The notes below the pieces were generated by a model. The model saw only the letters and a list, made by a program, of their open reading frames with translations, was not told the origin of the DNA and did no database searches. The position numbers and the translations under genes were made by a program. This document shows, in pieces, positions 1-8,559 of a stretch of DNA of 56,770 bases (the stretch's first letter is position 1; every line of letters begins with the position of its first letter). Where the stretch lies: positions 1 to 56,770 of the forward strand of contig JAHDQM010000015.1 of assembly GCA_018433835.1 (NCBI GenBank). The letters run 5' to 3'. Source of the stretch: Methanoculleus sp. Its GTDB lineage: Archaea; Halobacteriota; Methanomicrobia; Methanomicrobiales; Methanoculleaceae.

Positions 1-1
1 C

Positions 2-886
2 AGCGGGAGCGCCTCCTACACCGATGTATTTGCTGGCACGACCGGAATCTCAAACCATCATCTGCAGATTCTGTGGAGCGATAACACGGCGCCCGGCCGA
101 GTCGTGCGGATGGACTGGATCCGGGCGCGGAAGTACGTCGAGACCGAACCGACATTCGCCTACGGTACGCCGGAAACATACCTGACGTATTCCTTCTGCG
201 CCGAATGGGTGGGCGACTATCACGGCATGCAGACTCCTCTCTTCAGCGCCGAGGAAGAGGCCGAAGGCTTCTACGACACGCTTGAAGGGTCGAGTTCGTG
301 GACCGGCCAGTTCATCAACGGCAACGACGCCGCGATGGAACGGCACTGGAAAGACCCGGCCTTCGGCGGGGAGGATTCGGACTACATCGACAACACGCAC
401 CTGGCCTTCTTCGTAGGCCACGGGTGGGATGGGGGGTTCGTCTTCGGGACGGCCGCCGACGATTACGAGCTGAACTACAGCGAGGCGCGCTGGGGCAACA
501 CGAAGACCGACTGGATTATTCTCGGATCGTGCAGCACCCTGAATGAATCCACGCGGGAGCACTGGGAGGATGCCTTCGAGGGGCTCCATTCCATATGCGG
601 CTTCGACACCACGGGGGCCGCTCATCCGGATATGGGGTGGTATTTCGCCCAGCAACTGATGCGCGGAAAAACCATCTGGCAGGCGTGGTCTGCGGCGACA
701 GACCAGTACGTGTTCCCGAACGACGGCAGCCTGCGCTCGGCGATTCTCGCCGCTGATATTGACGGGGACCTGAGCACGCACGATTGTCTTGATGACCATA
801 TTTACGGATATGGGTCGTCGACTAATCCGCCCGGTGATCCACCAGCATTCCAATACGTGACAAAGCCATGTATACGGGAGATTTAA
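2..886 (+). CDS. DUF2341/DUF6345-like secreted protein, 5' end outside window
   Basis: The frame is open from base 2, so the gene begins before the window; the ATG at 104 is internal. The first encoded stretch, ending in VRMDWIRARKYVETEP, resembles the end of a DUF2341 domain. What follows resembles DUF6345. It carries a His-Gly element (VGHGWDGG, around 411-434) and later a Cys element (LGSCSTLN, around 521-544), each after a hydrophobic strand, as in caspase-like/C25 peptidase folds. A surface role is likely because DUF2341 is usually extracellular, but the signal region is not visible. The stop touches the ATG of the next gene. A protease function is an inference from two motifs only. Confidence 0.6.
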   Translation, partial: SGSASYTDVFAGTTGISNHHLQILWSDNTAPGRVVRMDWIRARKYVETEPTFAYGTPETYLTYSFCAEWVGDYHGMQTPLFSAEEEAEGFYDTLEGSSSWTGQFINGNDAAMERHWKDPAFGGEDSDYIDNTHLAFFVGHGWDGGFVFGTAADDYELNYSEARWGNTKTDWIILGSCSTLNESTREHWEDAFEGLHSICGFDTTGAAHPDMGWYFAQQLMRGKTIWQAWSAATDQYVFPNDGSLRSAILAADIDGDLSTHDCLDDHIYGYGSSTNPPGDPPAFQYVTKPCIREI

Positions 887-1837
887 ATGACAACAAAACA
901 AGTTGTAATCGGAATTGCTGCCCTTTTGCTAATTATTGCCGGGACAGCACTGTTCCCAACGGCATCTCTGCAGGATGATGAAGGCGCGAACAGAGGAATC
1001 GAGATTGTCGGACCGTACGGCGTGCAGAGCGTCTCCGAGATCGCTCTCGACACTGCCCTCCCCAAGGATCCCGGGCAGGCCATGGTTTATAAGACAGTCA
1101 ATTCCACCGTATCGAAGGACGATGCGCTGAAGATGGCGGAGAAGTTCAGGATGACCGGACCACTTGAGGAGGACACACTGTCGTATTATATCAAAGACGA
1201 ACCCTATACATTTGATATTGAGAAGGAAGGCGGTTGTCTATCCTATACCTGGGAAGGGCGGTGGAATGAAGGCGAAGGATATCGGGATTTCCCAGAACAC
1301 CTCCCGACCGACGAGGAGTGCCGGAAGATCGCCGAAACGTTTCTCATCTCCCACGCTCTCATACCCGAGGGGGCTGTATATTCTGGTGTTGCACATGGTG
1401 AGGGGTTCTTTTCAAATCGTACCGACAGTACGTCCATTCAGACCTACAAAGACACCCAGGTCTCATTCACCGGCACTCTGAACGGGCTCCCGGTATTCGG
1501 GAACTGGATGTACGTCACTATCGGCGGCGATGGAGACATCCTCAGGGTCTTCAAGCGCTGGCGCGACGCCGAACCTTACAAGGAGTTCCCGATCCTCTCC
1601 CCCGAAGAAGCGATCGAGGAACTCAAACAGACCGGGGTCGTCACCACGGTAAGTTCGCCGAAGAAGGCGGTCGTCGACGAGATCAAAATTGGGTATTATG
1701 CCAGTCCTCCACGGGATGAGCAACCTTACCTCAAGCCGACCTACTACTTCCGCGGTACCGTGGAAGGGGAGAACGAGACCGGGACCTTCTTCCAGTACGT
1801 CCCGGCGGTCCCCGAGCTCGGGAAGGGGTTGTACTGA
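887..1837 (+). CDS. Secreted or membrane-anchored protein, paralogue 1
   Basis: This is a 316-residue protein with an N-terminal hydrophobic segment (about residues 6-26) that looks like a signal anchor, followed by an acidic extracytoplasmic region. It is closely similar to the next gene. The block after the anchor (GIEIVGPYGVQSVSEIAL) and the last ~80 residues (from ILSPEEAIEELKQTG to the end) are almost identical between the two; the middle has diverged. The fold looks PepSY/YycH-like, with repeated small alpha-beta units, but I cannot name a family. It starts immediately after the stop of the upstream DUF6345-like gene, so the two are probably co-transcribed. The function is unknown. Confidence 0.75.
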   Translation: MTTKQVVIGIAALLLIIAGTALFPTASLQDDEGANRGIEIVGPYGVQSVSEIALDTALPKDPGQAMVYKTVNSTVSKDDALKMAEKFRMTGPLEEDTLSYYIKDEPYTFDIEKEGGCLSYTWEGRWNEGEGYRDFPEHLPTDEECRKIAETFLISHALIPEGAVYSGVAHGEGFFSNRTDSTSIQTYKDTQVSFTGTLNGLPVFGNWMYVTIGGDGDILRVFKRWRDAEPYKEFPILSPEEAIEELKQTGVVTTVSSPKKAVVDEIKIGYYASPPRDEQPYLKPTYYFRGTVEGENETGTFFQYVPAVPELGKGLY

Positions 1838-1863
1838 CCCCTTTTTCGTGAAATACTGATGCT

Positions 1864-2817
1864 ATGATGAAACAGGTTGCAACCGGATTTACCGTCCTCG
1901 TGCTGCTCGTTATCGGGACGGCACTGCTGCCGACGGCGTCTCTGCAGGACGATGAAGGCGCGAACGGAGGAATCGAGATTGTCGGACCGTACGGCGTGCA
2001 GAGCGTCTCCGAGATCGCTCTCAGTACTGCCCTCCCCAGGGGTCCCGAGCAAGCCATGGTTTATAAGACAGTCGATATCCTCATATCGAAGGACGAAGCG
2101 CTGAAGATAGCGGAGAAGTTCGGGATGTCCGGACCGGTCGAGGAGAGCGGAGGAAGGATCAAACGTTACATTGTCAAAGAAGAGCCCTATACGTTCGAGA
2201 TCGAGGAAGAATCCGGGTATATGACCTATGCATGGGACGGCCGCTACTCCGGGGTAGACCCCCGGGACCGTCCCGAAAATCTCCCGACCGACGAGGAGTG
2301 CCGGAAGATCGCCGAGGCGTTCCTCACCTCGCACGACCTCATGCCTGAAGGAGCAGTATTTTCGAGTATAGCCCATGGGGAAGGATTTGCTTCCAATGCT
2401 GCGAAAAAAATCAGCATTGCCACCTACAAGGACAGCCGGGTTCTCTTCACCGACACCCTGAGCGGCCTTCCCGTGGCCGGAAGCGGAATCGCTGTCACCG
2501 TCGGCGGGGGCGGCGATATTCTCGAAGTCAGCAGACGCTGGCGCGACGTCGAGCCCTATAAGGAGTTTGCGATCCTCTCTCCCGAAGAAGCGATCGAGGA
2601 ACTCAAGCAGACCGGGATCGTTACCTTGGTGAGTTCTCCAACGAAAGCAATCATCAACGAGATCCGGCTCTGCTACTATGCAACCCCGCCCGGCACCGAA
2701 CAGCCTTACCTCAAACCGACCTACTACTTCCGCGGAACCGTAGAAGGAGAAAAGGAGACCGGGACCTTCTTCCAGTACGTCCCCGCGGTCCCGGAACTCG
2801 GGAAGGAGTTGTACTGA
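1864..2817 (+). CDS. Secreted or membrane-anchored protein, paralogue 2
   Basis: This 317-residue protein is a tandem duplicate of the preceding gene, separated from it by 26 bp. It has the same layout: an N-terminal hydrophobic anchor (residues ~8-24), the conserved SLQDDEGAN and GPYGVQSVSEIAL blocks, a variable middle, and a conserved C-terminal domain ending in YVPAVPELGKELY. Conservation at both ends with a divergent centre suggests either recent duplication or gene conversion. No catalytic motif is evident. It probably belongs to one transcription unit with its upstream neighbours. The function is not recognised. Confidence 0.75.
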   Translation: MMKQVATGFTVLVLLVIGTALLPTASLQDDEGANGGIEIVGPYGVQSVSEIALSTALPRGPEQAMVYKTVDILISKDEALKIAEKFGMSGPVEESGGRIKRYIVKEEPYTFEIEEESGYMTYAWDGRYSGVDPRDRPENLPTDEECRKIAEAFLTSHDLMPEGAVFSSIAHGEGFASNAAKKISIATYKDSRVLFTDTLSGLPVAGSGIAVTVGGGGDILEVSRRWRDVEPYKEFAILSPEEAIEELKQTGIVTLVSSPTKAIINEIRLCYYATPPGTEQPYLKPTYYFRGTVEGEKETGTFFQYVPAVPELGKELY

Positions 2818-2853
2818 TCTTCTCCCCCCTGTTTTTGCGAGACACTGATTATC

Positions 2854-2910
2854 ATGAAGCACCAGATCGCAACCGGACTCGTCATCCTCGTGCTGCTCGT
2901 TGCCCGGTAG
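2854..2910 (+). pseudogene. Stub of a third paralogue, signal segment only
   Basis: An ATG at 2854 opens an 18-codon frame reading MKHQIATGLVILVLLVAR and then stops. It matches the signal-anchor start of the gene at 1864 (MKQVATGFTVLVLLV), and the intergenic sequence before it also resembles that before 1864. It therefore looks like the remaining 5' end of a third tandem copy whose body was deleted. Confidence 0.6.
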
Positions 2911-3124
2911 TTACAACGTCACGTCCCGTACGTGGAACGACCACGGGAGCGGTTCGGGGCGTCTTATGTCGCCGATGTGCTGACCGGGTCGAAGAGTGCG
3001 AGGGTCCGCGAGAACGGGCACGACACCCTCCCCGCCTACGGCTCCGGCAGGGGATCGGGCCGGAGCGCCGGAGCGGGTGAACCAGGCTTCCGGCAAAAGC
3101 GGCGCGACCCGCCGGGTCACAGAT

Positions 3125-3154
3125 CTGTAGCGCCGCCGCCGCAGCTACAGTTTT
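3125..3154 (+). terminator. Perfect 7-bp inverted repeat followed by T run
   Basis: CTGTAGC (3125-3131) and GCTACAG (3144-3150) form a perfect 7-bp stem around a GC-rich loop and are followed by TTTT. It may end transcription coming from the paralogue cluster. The rest of 2911-3124 is GC-rich with no convincing gene. Confidence 0.35.
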
Positions 3155-3165
3155 CTGACGAATCA

Positions 3166-3175
3166 CTATATAAAT
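3166..3175 (+). promoter_or_regulatory. TATA box for the PPOX-family gene
   Basis: CTATATAAAT lies 33-42 bp before the ATG at 3208 in an AT-rich pocket within GC-rich sequence, as expected for an archaeal TATA box. GGTGA at 3198-3202 is a weak ribosome-binding site. Confidence 0.5.
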
Positions 3176-3207
3176 CTGTAGTTCAGAGATTGTACTGGTG
3201 AAAAACG

Positions 3208-3612
3208 ATGGTTGCACTTACTGAAGAGATGAAGGCGGCGTTCCGGACGATGAAGGCCTTCCCGGTCGCCACAGCCTCGAAGGACGGCTGGCCGAACGTG
3301 GTGCCGATCGGGTTCGTGGAACTCGTCGACGACGAGACGATCTGGATCGCGGACAACTTCATGAAGAAGACGCTTGCAAACGTCCTGGAGAACCCGAAGG
3401 TCTCCATCTACGTCTGGGGGGCCGAGACGAAGGGCTGCTTCCAGGTCAAGGGCGACGTCGAGGTCAGGTCCGAAGGACCGGAGTTTGAGAAGATGCAGCT
3501 TACCGTCCGGTCGAAGATGGCAAAGGCGCCAGCGAAGAACCTCCTCGTCATGAAGATCCGGGAGGTCTACGAGTGCTCTCCCGGACCGAAGGCGGGAGAG
3601 AAGATCCTCTGA
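3208..3612 (+). CDS. Pyridoxamine 5'-phosphate oxidase family flavin-binding protein
   Basis: This 134-residue protein has the short split-barrel pattern of the PPOX/FMN-binding superfamily. The opening (MKAAFRTMKAFPVATASKD) and GWPNVVPIGFVEL match the first strands of the domain, and IWIADNFMKKTLANVLENP matches the region contacting the FMN phosphate. The length is typical of single-domain archaeal members. These proteins are cytoplasmic dimers that bind FMN or related flavins, but the substrate cannot be read from sequence; a true role in vitamin B6 synthesis is unlikely for such a short form. It stands alone behind its own TATA box. Confidence 0.8.
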   Translation: MVALTEEMKAAFRTMKAFPVATASKDGWPNVVPIGFVELVDDETIWIADNFMKKTLANVLENPKVSIYVWGAETKGCFQVKGDVEVRSEGPEFEKMQLTVRSKMAKAPAKNLLVMKIREVYECSPGPKAGEKIL

Positions 3613-3639
3613 AGCCAGCATTCTGGTGAAGGACCTTCC

Positions 3640-4010
3640 TATCGTGTAGCAAGCGCACTTGTACACGGATTTCCACTGGATATCCCCCTTGGGGGGTGAG
3701 GACAGGGGAGGACGACGTTCCGAAGCGCGACGGTTCGTAAGAACCGGAGCGTGAGCACCAAAGGTGCGAAGGAACGGAGTTCGACCACCGCTAGGTGGGG
3801 AGGGGGGCGAGCCCCCCTCCCCTGAAACCCCTCGAAGAACTTCGTTCTTCTCGAGCTCCTGCCCTACGGCCAGTCGCTCTCCCCCGGGGGCGATAAACGA
3901 CGCGTACACCGGAGGTGCAGGCGGAGTTCGAGCACCAAAGGTGCGCAGTCCCCATGGTACACTGTACCAGGATTTTTCCTCGCGTGAGTTGGTGGTGAAG
4001 AGGAGACAAT
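3640..4010. repeat. Dispersed intergenic repeat element, copy 1
   Basis: This non-coding stretch holds repeated modules with the pattern GGAGTTCGAGCACC-nnn-GGTGCG, in which GCACC and GGTGC form a small hairpin. The part from about 3823 to 3975 reappears in inverted orientation at about 8725-8935. Shared landmarks are the block around CTCGAAGAACTTCGTTCTTC, then CTGCCCTACGGCCAGTCGC, GGCGATAAACGA, and the final GTACCAGG. Shorter pieces occur at 18.1 and 27.3-27.5 kb. Several frames stay open through it because of its GC bias, but none looks like a gene. Confidence 0.65.
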
Positions 4011-4129
4011 ACGGTCTCACGACCACCAAAACCGTATGTTCGCGCACCGTCTCGCGGATAGCCCGCTTCCCGGTTCCGCACATTTTTCCCGCATCGGAGC
4101 CAACGTTTTCTCCAGGAAGTGACGGAAGC

Positions 4130-4804
4130 GTGAAGATAGCTGCAGTTGTGGGAAGTCCGCGGGGGATACGGAGCAGGACGAGGAGACTTGCAGGCCTCGT
4201 GCTTGCCGGGGCCGAAGAAGCCGGTGCCGAGGTCGACCTCATCGAACTCGCCGATCTGCAGATCGTCCCCTGCCTCGCCTGCGAGAGTTGCAGCCTGGAC
4301 GGGACGTGCGTCTTTGCTGACGATTTCTCCGCCGCGTACGACCGGATGCTGGATGCCGACGGGCTGGTGTTCGCCTCGCCGGTCTACGTCGACAACGTCA
4401 GCGGACAGATGAAGGTCTTCATCGACCGGCTGGCGGACGCTATGCACTACCAGAGCTTTGCCGGAAAATACGGCTGCAGTGTCGCGACCACGCAGGTCTC
4501 GGGAGGCGACGCGGTCATCGGCTATCTGAACCACGTGCTCAACTACCTCGGGGTGACAACGGTCGGGGGGGTGAGCGTCGCACTCGGTGATGACCCGGAG
4601 GCAATCGACCGGGCAGAATCGGCGGCACGCGAGCTCGGGCGGCGGCTCGTCCTTGCCATCACCGATCGGCCGCGATATCCGGATCAGGAGACTGAGATGG
4701 CAGAAAACCGGGAATACTTTGCCGACATCGTGCGGGCGAACCGGGACTGGCGGCCGGACGAGTACGAGCGGTGGGTGCGGGAGGGCTGGATCAGGGAGGA
4801 GTGA
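4130..4804 (+). CDS. Iron-sulfur flavoprotein (NADPH-dependent FMN reductase fold)
   Basis: This 224-residue protein begins MKIAAVVGSPRG, the FMN phosphate-binding loop of flavodoxin-like reductases. At residues ~48-60 it has CLACESCSLDGTC, a C-x2-C-x2-C-x5-C arrangement typical of archaeal Isf proteins carrying a [4Fe-4S] cluster. ASPVYVDNVSGQMKVFIDR is the usual dimer and flavin region. Isf proteins take electrons from ferredoxin and are linked to oxidative-stress handling in methanogens. I chose the GTG at 4130 because the frame open upstream of it runs through the repeat element; GGAAG precedes the GTG. It is not in an operon. Confidence 0.8.
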   Translation: MKIAAVVGSPRGIRSRTRRLAGLVLAGAEEAGAEVDLIELADLQIVPCLACESCSLDGTCVFADDFSAAYDRMLDADGLVFASPVYVDNVSGQMKVFIDRLADAMHYQSFAGKYGCSVATTQVSGGDAVIGYLNHVLNYLGVTTVGGVSVALGDDPEAIDRAESAARELGRRLVLAITDRPRYPDQETEMAENREYFADIVRANRDWRPDEYERWVREGWIREE

Positions 4805-4980
4805 GGTGACGGGTGGAATTATCTCAAGCACTACCGTTCTCGAGTTCACGGGCAGTTGAGTTACGCGCATGCTCCTTTTAATGTGATGGCATTCACGACC
4901 GAATGCAGGCGAACTCTGCATGAAAGAAGGTCAGAAGAAAGGGCCATGCTTTTCGCCGCGGTTCAGGCATAAATAGTGAG

Positions 4981-5065
4981 CGCCGGGAGGGAGATTTGAA
5001 CTCCCGAGGTGCCAGGCACCAGTGGCTTTCAAGGCCACCGCCTTCCCGGACTAGACTATCCCGGC
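4981..5065 (-). tRNA. tRNA-Ser(UGA)
   Basis: Read on the minus strand, GCCGGGA pairs with TCCCGGC in the acceptor stem, with a G discriminator. The anticodon arm GTGGC-CTTGAAA-GCCAC shows anticodon TGA. There is a long variable arm (TGGTGCCTGGCACC) as expected of serine tRNAs, and a T arm GGGAG-TTCAAAT-CTCCC. It is 85 nt long with no intron and no encoded CCA. Confidence 0.95.
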
Positions 5066-5104
5066 TCGCCTTAACCTATTGGTCACCTGACGAAAAAAGG
5101 TTGT

Positions 5105-6190
5105 TCATCCCCGGCGCGCGAGGACGACGGCGAGAATGGCAAGGAGCGCGAGAGCCGCCGGGACCGGTGCAGCCTGGGCGGGGGTGGGGGTCGCGTCCCC
5201 GAAGAGGCCGGGCGCGGTCTGGCTCACCCTGACCGAGTCGGCATTCGAGGCCGAGACCTGCACCGTTCCGCTGTCGTTGTAGCTCATGGGGTAGACCTTG
5301 ACGTAGACCGGACCTCCCCGCGCCGCAACCTCCACAGTCTCGGCCTCAAGCATGCCCTTATTATTCACCTTACGGAGGATGTCGTCCTCGTCGATGTATT
5401 CGATCACCCAGTCGATCCCGGCCGATGTCGCGATCGTCACCGTGCCGCTCCGGGTGTCGACCTCGAAGTACGCCGGGGCGGACCGTGTGGCCGGGGAACT
5501 GGCGGAGATCATCGCCTGCGTCGCCGTGGGACCCGGCGTGCCCGTCACCACAAACTCCTGGGCGCCGATGTAGCCTTTGTTGTCGGAAAAGGTGACCTCG
5601 TAGGTGCCCCCTGCGGATATGGGCACTGCAACGGAGAACGCCCCGTCTTTGTCGGTAGCGATGTACTTCGGCCCGTAGACGGTAGTGCCGTCGTGCTCGA
5701 CCAGGATCCGCACGCCCGTGTCTCCGATCTCACCGATCGAACCCCGGAGATCGAGGGTGCCGTCGAAGTCCTGGTTGAGAGGAGAGTCTATCCTGATGCT
5801 CCCGGACCGGTCGACCAGGGTGACCGTCCGCTGTGTCTTCGAACTGCTCCCGAAGGTGGTCTGGGTGGGATCGACAAGTTCGACCGAGTACGTTCCGGCC
5901 TCAAGACCTTCGGTCTCGAACGTCGCCGAGAACGCCCCGTCCTCCTGGACGACGATCGTTTGTCGGCCTACCTCATGCTTTGCGTACTGGGCACGGTACA
6001 GGATAATCTCCGTGCTGAACCCGGGGTCGAGCGAAGGTTTGGGAAGCCCCTCTACGACTGTGGTGCCCGTGACTTTGAGCGGGTCGCCGACGTATACCGT
6101 CTGTGGGGCACTGATTGAGACGTATGCGGCCGATGCCGTACCGACGAGCATCATCGCGGCGATGAGCGTCAGCCATGCGATCCTTTTCAT
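5105..6190 (-). CDS. DUF3821-type surface protein with C-terminal anchor
   Basis: This 361-residue protein has a clear signal peptide (MKRIAWLTLIAAMMLVGTASA), then DUF3821-like sequence. That includes an early VYVGDPLKVTGTT strand pair, FSTEIILYRAQYAKHEV, and SYSVELVDPTQTTFGSSSKTQ-like blocks typical of Methanomicrobiales surface proteins. Tandem Ig-like beta repeats follow to about residue 215, then a TPGPTATQ linker. The C-terminus is a Pro/Ala linker, a hydrophobic helix (AALALLAILAVVLA) and RRG, an anchor like those of archaeosortase substrates but without an obvious PGF motif. It is divergent from RaSEA with only 28 bp between the starts. It is probably an S-layer-associated protein. Confidence 0.75.
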   Translation of the reverse strand: MKRIAWLTLIAAMMLVGTASAAYVSISAPQTVYVGDPLKVTGTTVVEGLPKPSLDPGFSTEIILYRAQYAKHEVGRQTIVVQEDGAFSATFETEGLEAGTYSVELVDPTQTTFGSSSKTQRTVTLVDRSGSIRIDSPLNQDFDGTLDLRGSIGEIGDTGVRILVEHDGTTVYGPKYIATDKDGAFSVAVPISAGGTYEVTFSDNKGYIGAQEFVVTGTPGPTATQAMISASSPATRSAPAYFEVDTRSGTVTIATSAGIDWVIEYIDEDDILRKVNNKGMLEAETVEVAARGGPVYVKVYPMSYNDSGTVQVSASNADSVRVSQTAPGLFGDATPTPAQAAPVPAALALLAILAVVLARRG

Positions 6191-6218
6191 ACCAGTACAT
6201 CAACGAATATGAGGTATA

Positions 6219-7205
6219 ATGCTATCCAAATTAACCGAGAAGCCGCTGGCGTCCTGGCGCGGGAAAGACCTATATGAAGGGCGGATCCTCGATACGCTGA
6301 CGGTAATCTTTCGGAGCGGCGGGTGTTCCTGGAACCGGTGCAGGATGTGCGGCTACCGGCACGAGCGCTACCCGGACCTCCCGCAGGGCGAACTCGCCGA
6401 ACGGTTGATCCGCCAGGTCCGCTGGGTGAAAGAGAACTTCTCCGACGAGGATTACCAGATGCTCAAGATCTTTACGTCGGGGAGTTTCTTCGATCCCGAC
6501 GAGGTCCCCCCCGCCGTCCGGAGCGCCGTCGCGGAGGCGTTCCGGGGCAAGGCCGTGATCGCCGAGACACGGCCCGATTACGTCGATCACGACGTTCTCC
6601 GGGAATTTCGGGAGAGCATCGATACCGGTGCCTGGGCAAGACCGCTCTCTGTCGCCGTGGGCCTCGAGACCACGAACGACGTCATCCGGGAGAGGAGCAT
6701 CGACAAGGGGTTCTCGTACACCGATTTTCTCCGCGCCACAGGGGTTGCGCACGCCGCCGGCGCGGGCATGAAGGCCTACCTGCTGATGAAACCGCCGTTC
6801 CTGACCGAACGCGAGGCGCGCGACGACATGATACGCTCCATCGGGGACGTCGCCTCCGTTGCGGACAGCATCTCCATGAACCTCTGCACCGTCCAGAGCA
6901 GGACCGAGGTCGAACGCCTCTGGAAACAGCACGCGTACCGGCCGCCGTATCTCTGGAGCGTCCTCGACGTCCTGATCAGCTCGCCGGTGCATATCCTCTG
7001 CGACCCCGTCGGCGGCGGGCAGACCCGGGGTCCGCACAACTGCGGCGCCTGCGACGGCCCGATCGTGGAGGGGATCGGCGACTACTCGCTCTCTGGCGAC
7101 GTCGGGCTCCTGCGCGCCTTGAAAGAGACGGAATGCGGGTGCAAAGAAGAGTGGGAGTTCGTGCTGGACCGGGAAGAGCCGTTCTGTATGCCGCTCACCC
7201 GCTAG
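6219..7205 (+). CDS. raSEA: Archaeosine biosynthesis radical SAM protein RaSEA
   Basis: This 328-residue protein opens with LASWRGKDLYEGRILDTLTV and the cysteine triad C36-x4-C41-x2-C44 in GGCSWNRCRMCGY, which would hold the radical-SAM [4Fe-4S] cluster. A second cysteine group follows near the end (HNCGACDGP and ECGCKEEW). This matches the archaeal Elp3-like family that acts with ArcS, converting a lysine adduct on preQ0-modified G15 of tRNA into archaeosine. GAGGT stands just before the ATG. The 3' end overlaps the convergent TIGR00300 gene by 4 bp. ArcS is not in the window. Confidence 0.85.
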   Translation: MLSKLTEKPLASWRGKDLYEGRILDTLTVIFRSGGCSWNRCRMCGYRHERYPDLPQGELAERLIRQVRWVKENFSDEDYQMLKIFTSGSFFDPDEVPPAVRSAVAEAFRGKAVIAETRPDYVDHDVLREFRESIDTGAWARPLSVAVGLETTNDVIRERSIDKGFSYTDFLRATGVAHAAGAGMKAYLLMKPPFLTEREARDDMIRSIGDVASVADSISMNLCTVQSRTEVERLWKQHAYRPPYLWSVLDVLISSPVHILCDPVGGGQTRGPHNCGACDGPIVEGIGDYSLSGDVGLLRALKETECGCKEEWEFVLDREEPFCMPLTR

Positions 7206-8431
7206 CACTTCCCCTGTTCTTCGAGCTGCTTCTCGAGCAGCGGGAGGAACGTTCCGGCGTCGCTCACGACGCCGATCGCCTGTGTCGTGCCCCGATCCAT
7301 CAGCTTCGTCACCGATGCGGGGTTGATATCGACGCAGACGGTCTTGACGTACGAGGGGAGGCAGTTCCCGACGGCGATCGAGTGGAGGAGTGTTCCCACC
7401 ATCACCACCATCCCGAGATCGTGAATATGGCGGCGCATGGCGTCCTGCGCCTCCACGACATCGGTGATCACGTCGGGGAGCGGGCCGTCGTCCCGGATGG
7501 AGCCGGCGAGCACGAACGGGATGCCCTTCTTCACGCACTCGTACATGATCCCGCCGGTGACGATCCCCTGGTCGACCGCGTTCTTGATGGACCCGGCCCG
7601 CATGATCTCGCTGATGGCGCGGATGTGGTGCTTGTGCCCGCCTGTGACGAGCGTGCCCGTCCTGACGTCCATCCCGAGGGACGTGCCGAAGAGGTTGGAC
7701 TCGATATCGTGGGTGGCAAGCGCGTTCCCCGCAAAGAGCACGTCGATACAGCCTGCACGGATCATCTTCGCAAGGGCGTCGGCCGCTCCAGTATGGACGA
7801 TGGCGGGGCCGCCGACGAGCGCGATCTTCTCGCCTTTCTTCTTCGACTTCAGGATCTCGCGGGCGATCTTTGCGATGATCGCCTCGCTCGGCCGTTCGGA
7901 CGAGACGGTCCCGTGCATGAACTCGAATGTGCTGACCTTCCTCGGCCGCTCGGGGTAGACCACCCGGACACCTGTCTCGCTGACGACGACGGCATCTCCT
8001 GCCCTTATCTTCGATATCGGGGTGCAGATCGCCCGTTTCTCTTTCTCATCGACCACGATATGGCAGTCCATCTCGATACGCTCGACGGGCAGCCATTCGT
8101 CCCGGTATTTTACGAAGGTCGGGTGGTTGGTGGTCGAATAGAATCCCTTCGGAAGGATCCGGTCGCCCTCTGCCGGTACGAGGGTGACGTTCCCGATCTC
8201 GGGGGTGCGTGCGCCGAGCCGGTGCAGCTCGGAGAGGATGGCGTCGAGTTGCCGGTCGGTGGGTGCCGTCACGCGCAGCCGCGTGTAACTCGTGTCCGTC
8301 TTTTGTTTTCCGACATTGAACGTGAGGATCTCGAATTCTCCCCCCATATCCATGATCCTGTCAAATACCAGGGTCATGACGCCTGAGTCGATGATATGGC
8401 CCTCTAGCTCGATTTCCCGGCAGGAATTCAT
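7202..8431 (-). CDS. TIGR00300 family protein (archaeal ornithine cyclodeaminase-type / LOR-SDH domain)
   Basis: About 409 residues starting MNSCREIELEGHIIDSG, the characteristic opening of the LOR/SDH-like TIGR00300 family. The C-terminal half carries a Rossmann-like dinucleotide region with ALVGGPAIVHTGAADALAKM and DVLFAGNALATHDIESN. Archaeal members have been tied to conversion of ornithine to proline and to arginine-degrading enzymes, so an ornithine cyclodeaminase role is likely but not certain. I chose the ATG at 8431. An AT-rich element (TGTATTAT on the minus strand) sits about 28 bp upstream, suggesting a leaderless transcript; the frame further upstream is low-complexity extension. 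Confidence 0.75.
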   Translation of the reverse strand: MNSCREIELEGHIIDSGVMTLVFDRIMDMGGEFEILTFNVGKQKTDTSYTRLRVTAPTDRQLDAILSELHRLGARTPEIGNVTLVPAEGDRILPKGFYSTTNHPTFVKYRDEWLPVERIEMDCHIVVDEKEKRAICTPISKIRAGDAVVVSETGVRVVYPERPRKVSTFEFMHGTVSSERPSEAIIAKIAREILKSKKKGEKIALVGGPAIVHTGAADALAKMIRAGCIDVLFAGNALATHDIESNLFGTSLGMDVRTGTLVTGGHKHHIRAISEIMRAGSIKNAVDQGIVTGGIMYECVKKGIPFVLAGSIRDDGPLPDVITDVVEAQDAMRRHIHDLGMVVMVGTLLHSIAVGNCLPSYVKTVCVDINPASVTKLMDRGTTQAIGVVSDAGTFLPLLEKQLEEQGKC

Positions 8432-8559
8432 ATATATGGGTTGGTGATAGTCCGATAATACAGTTTCCCCGCGTGCCTGTTCCCCGGAACGCCGTCCCTG
8501 CCGCCGGTCCGTGATGACGGGCAGTCCCGGACGCCCTCCCAAGTGGGCTGCATACCTCT

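Noticed and set aside
3764..4129. Long in-frame extension of the iron-sulfur flavoprotein
   Set aside because: The extension reads through the dispersed repeat and is proline/arginine-rich without family resemblance; GTG 4130 gives the canonical flavin-binding start.
6323..8386. 687-codon plus-strand open frame
   Set aside because: It overlaps RaSEA and, antisense, the TIGR00300 gene, and is made of arginine-rich sequence typical of an out-of-frame reading of high-GC genes.
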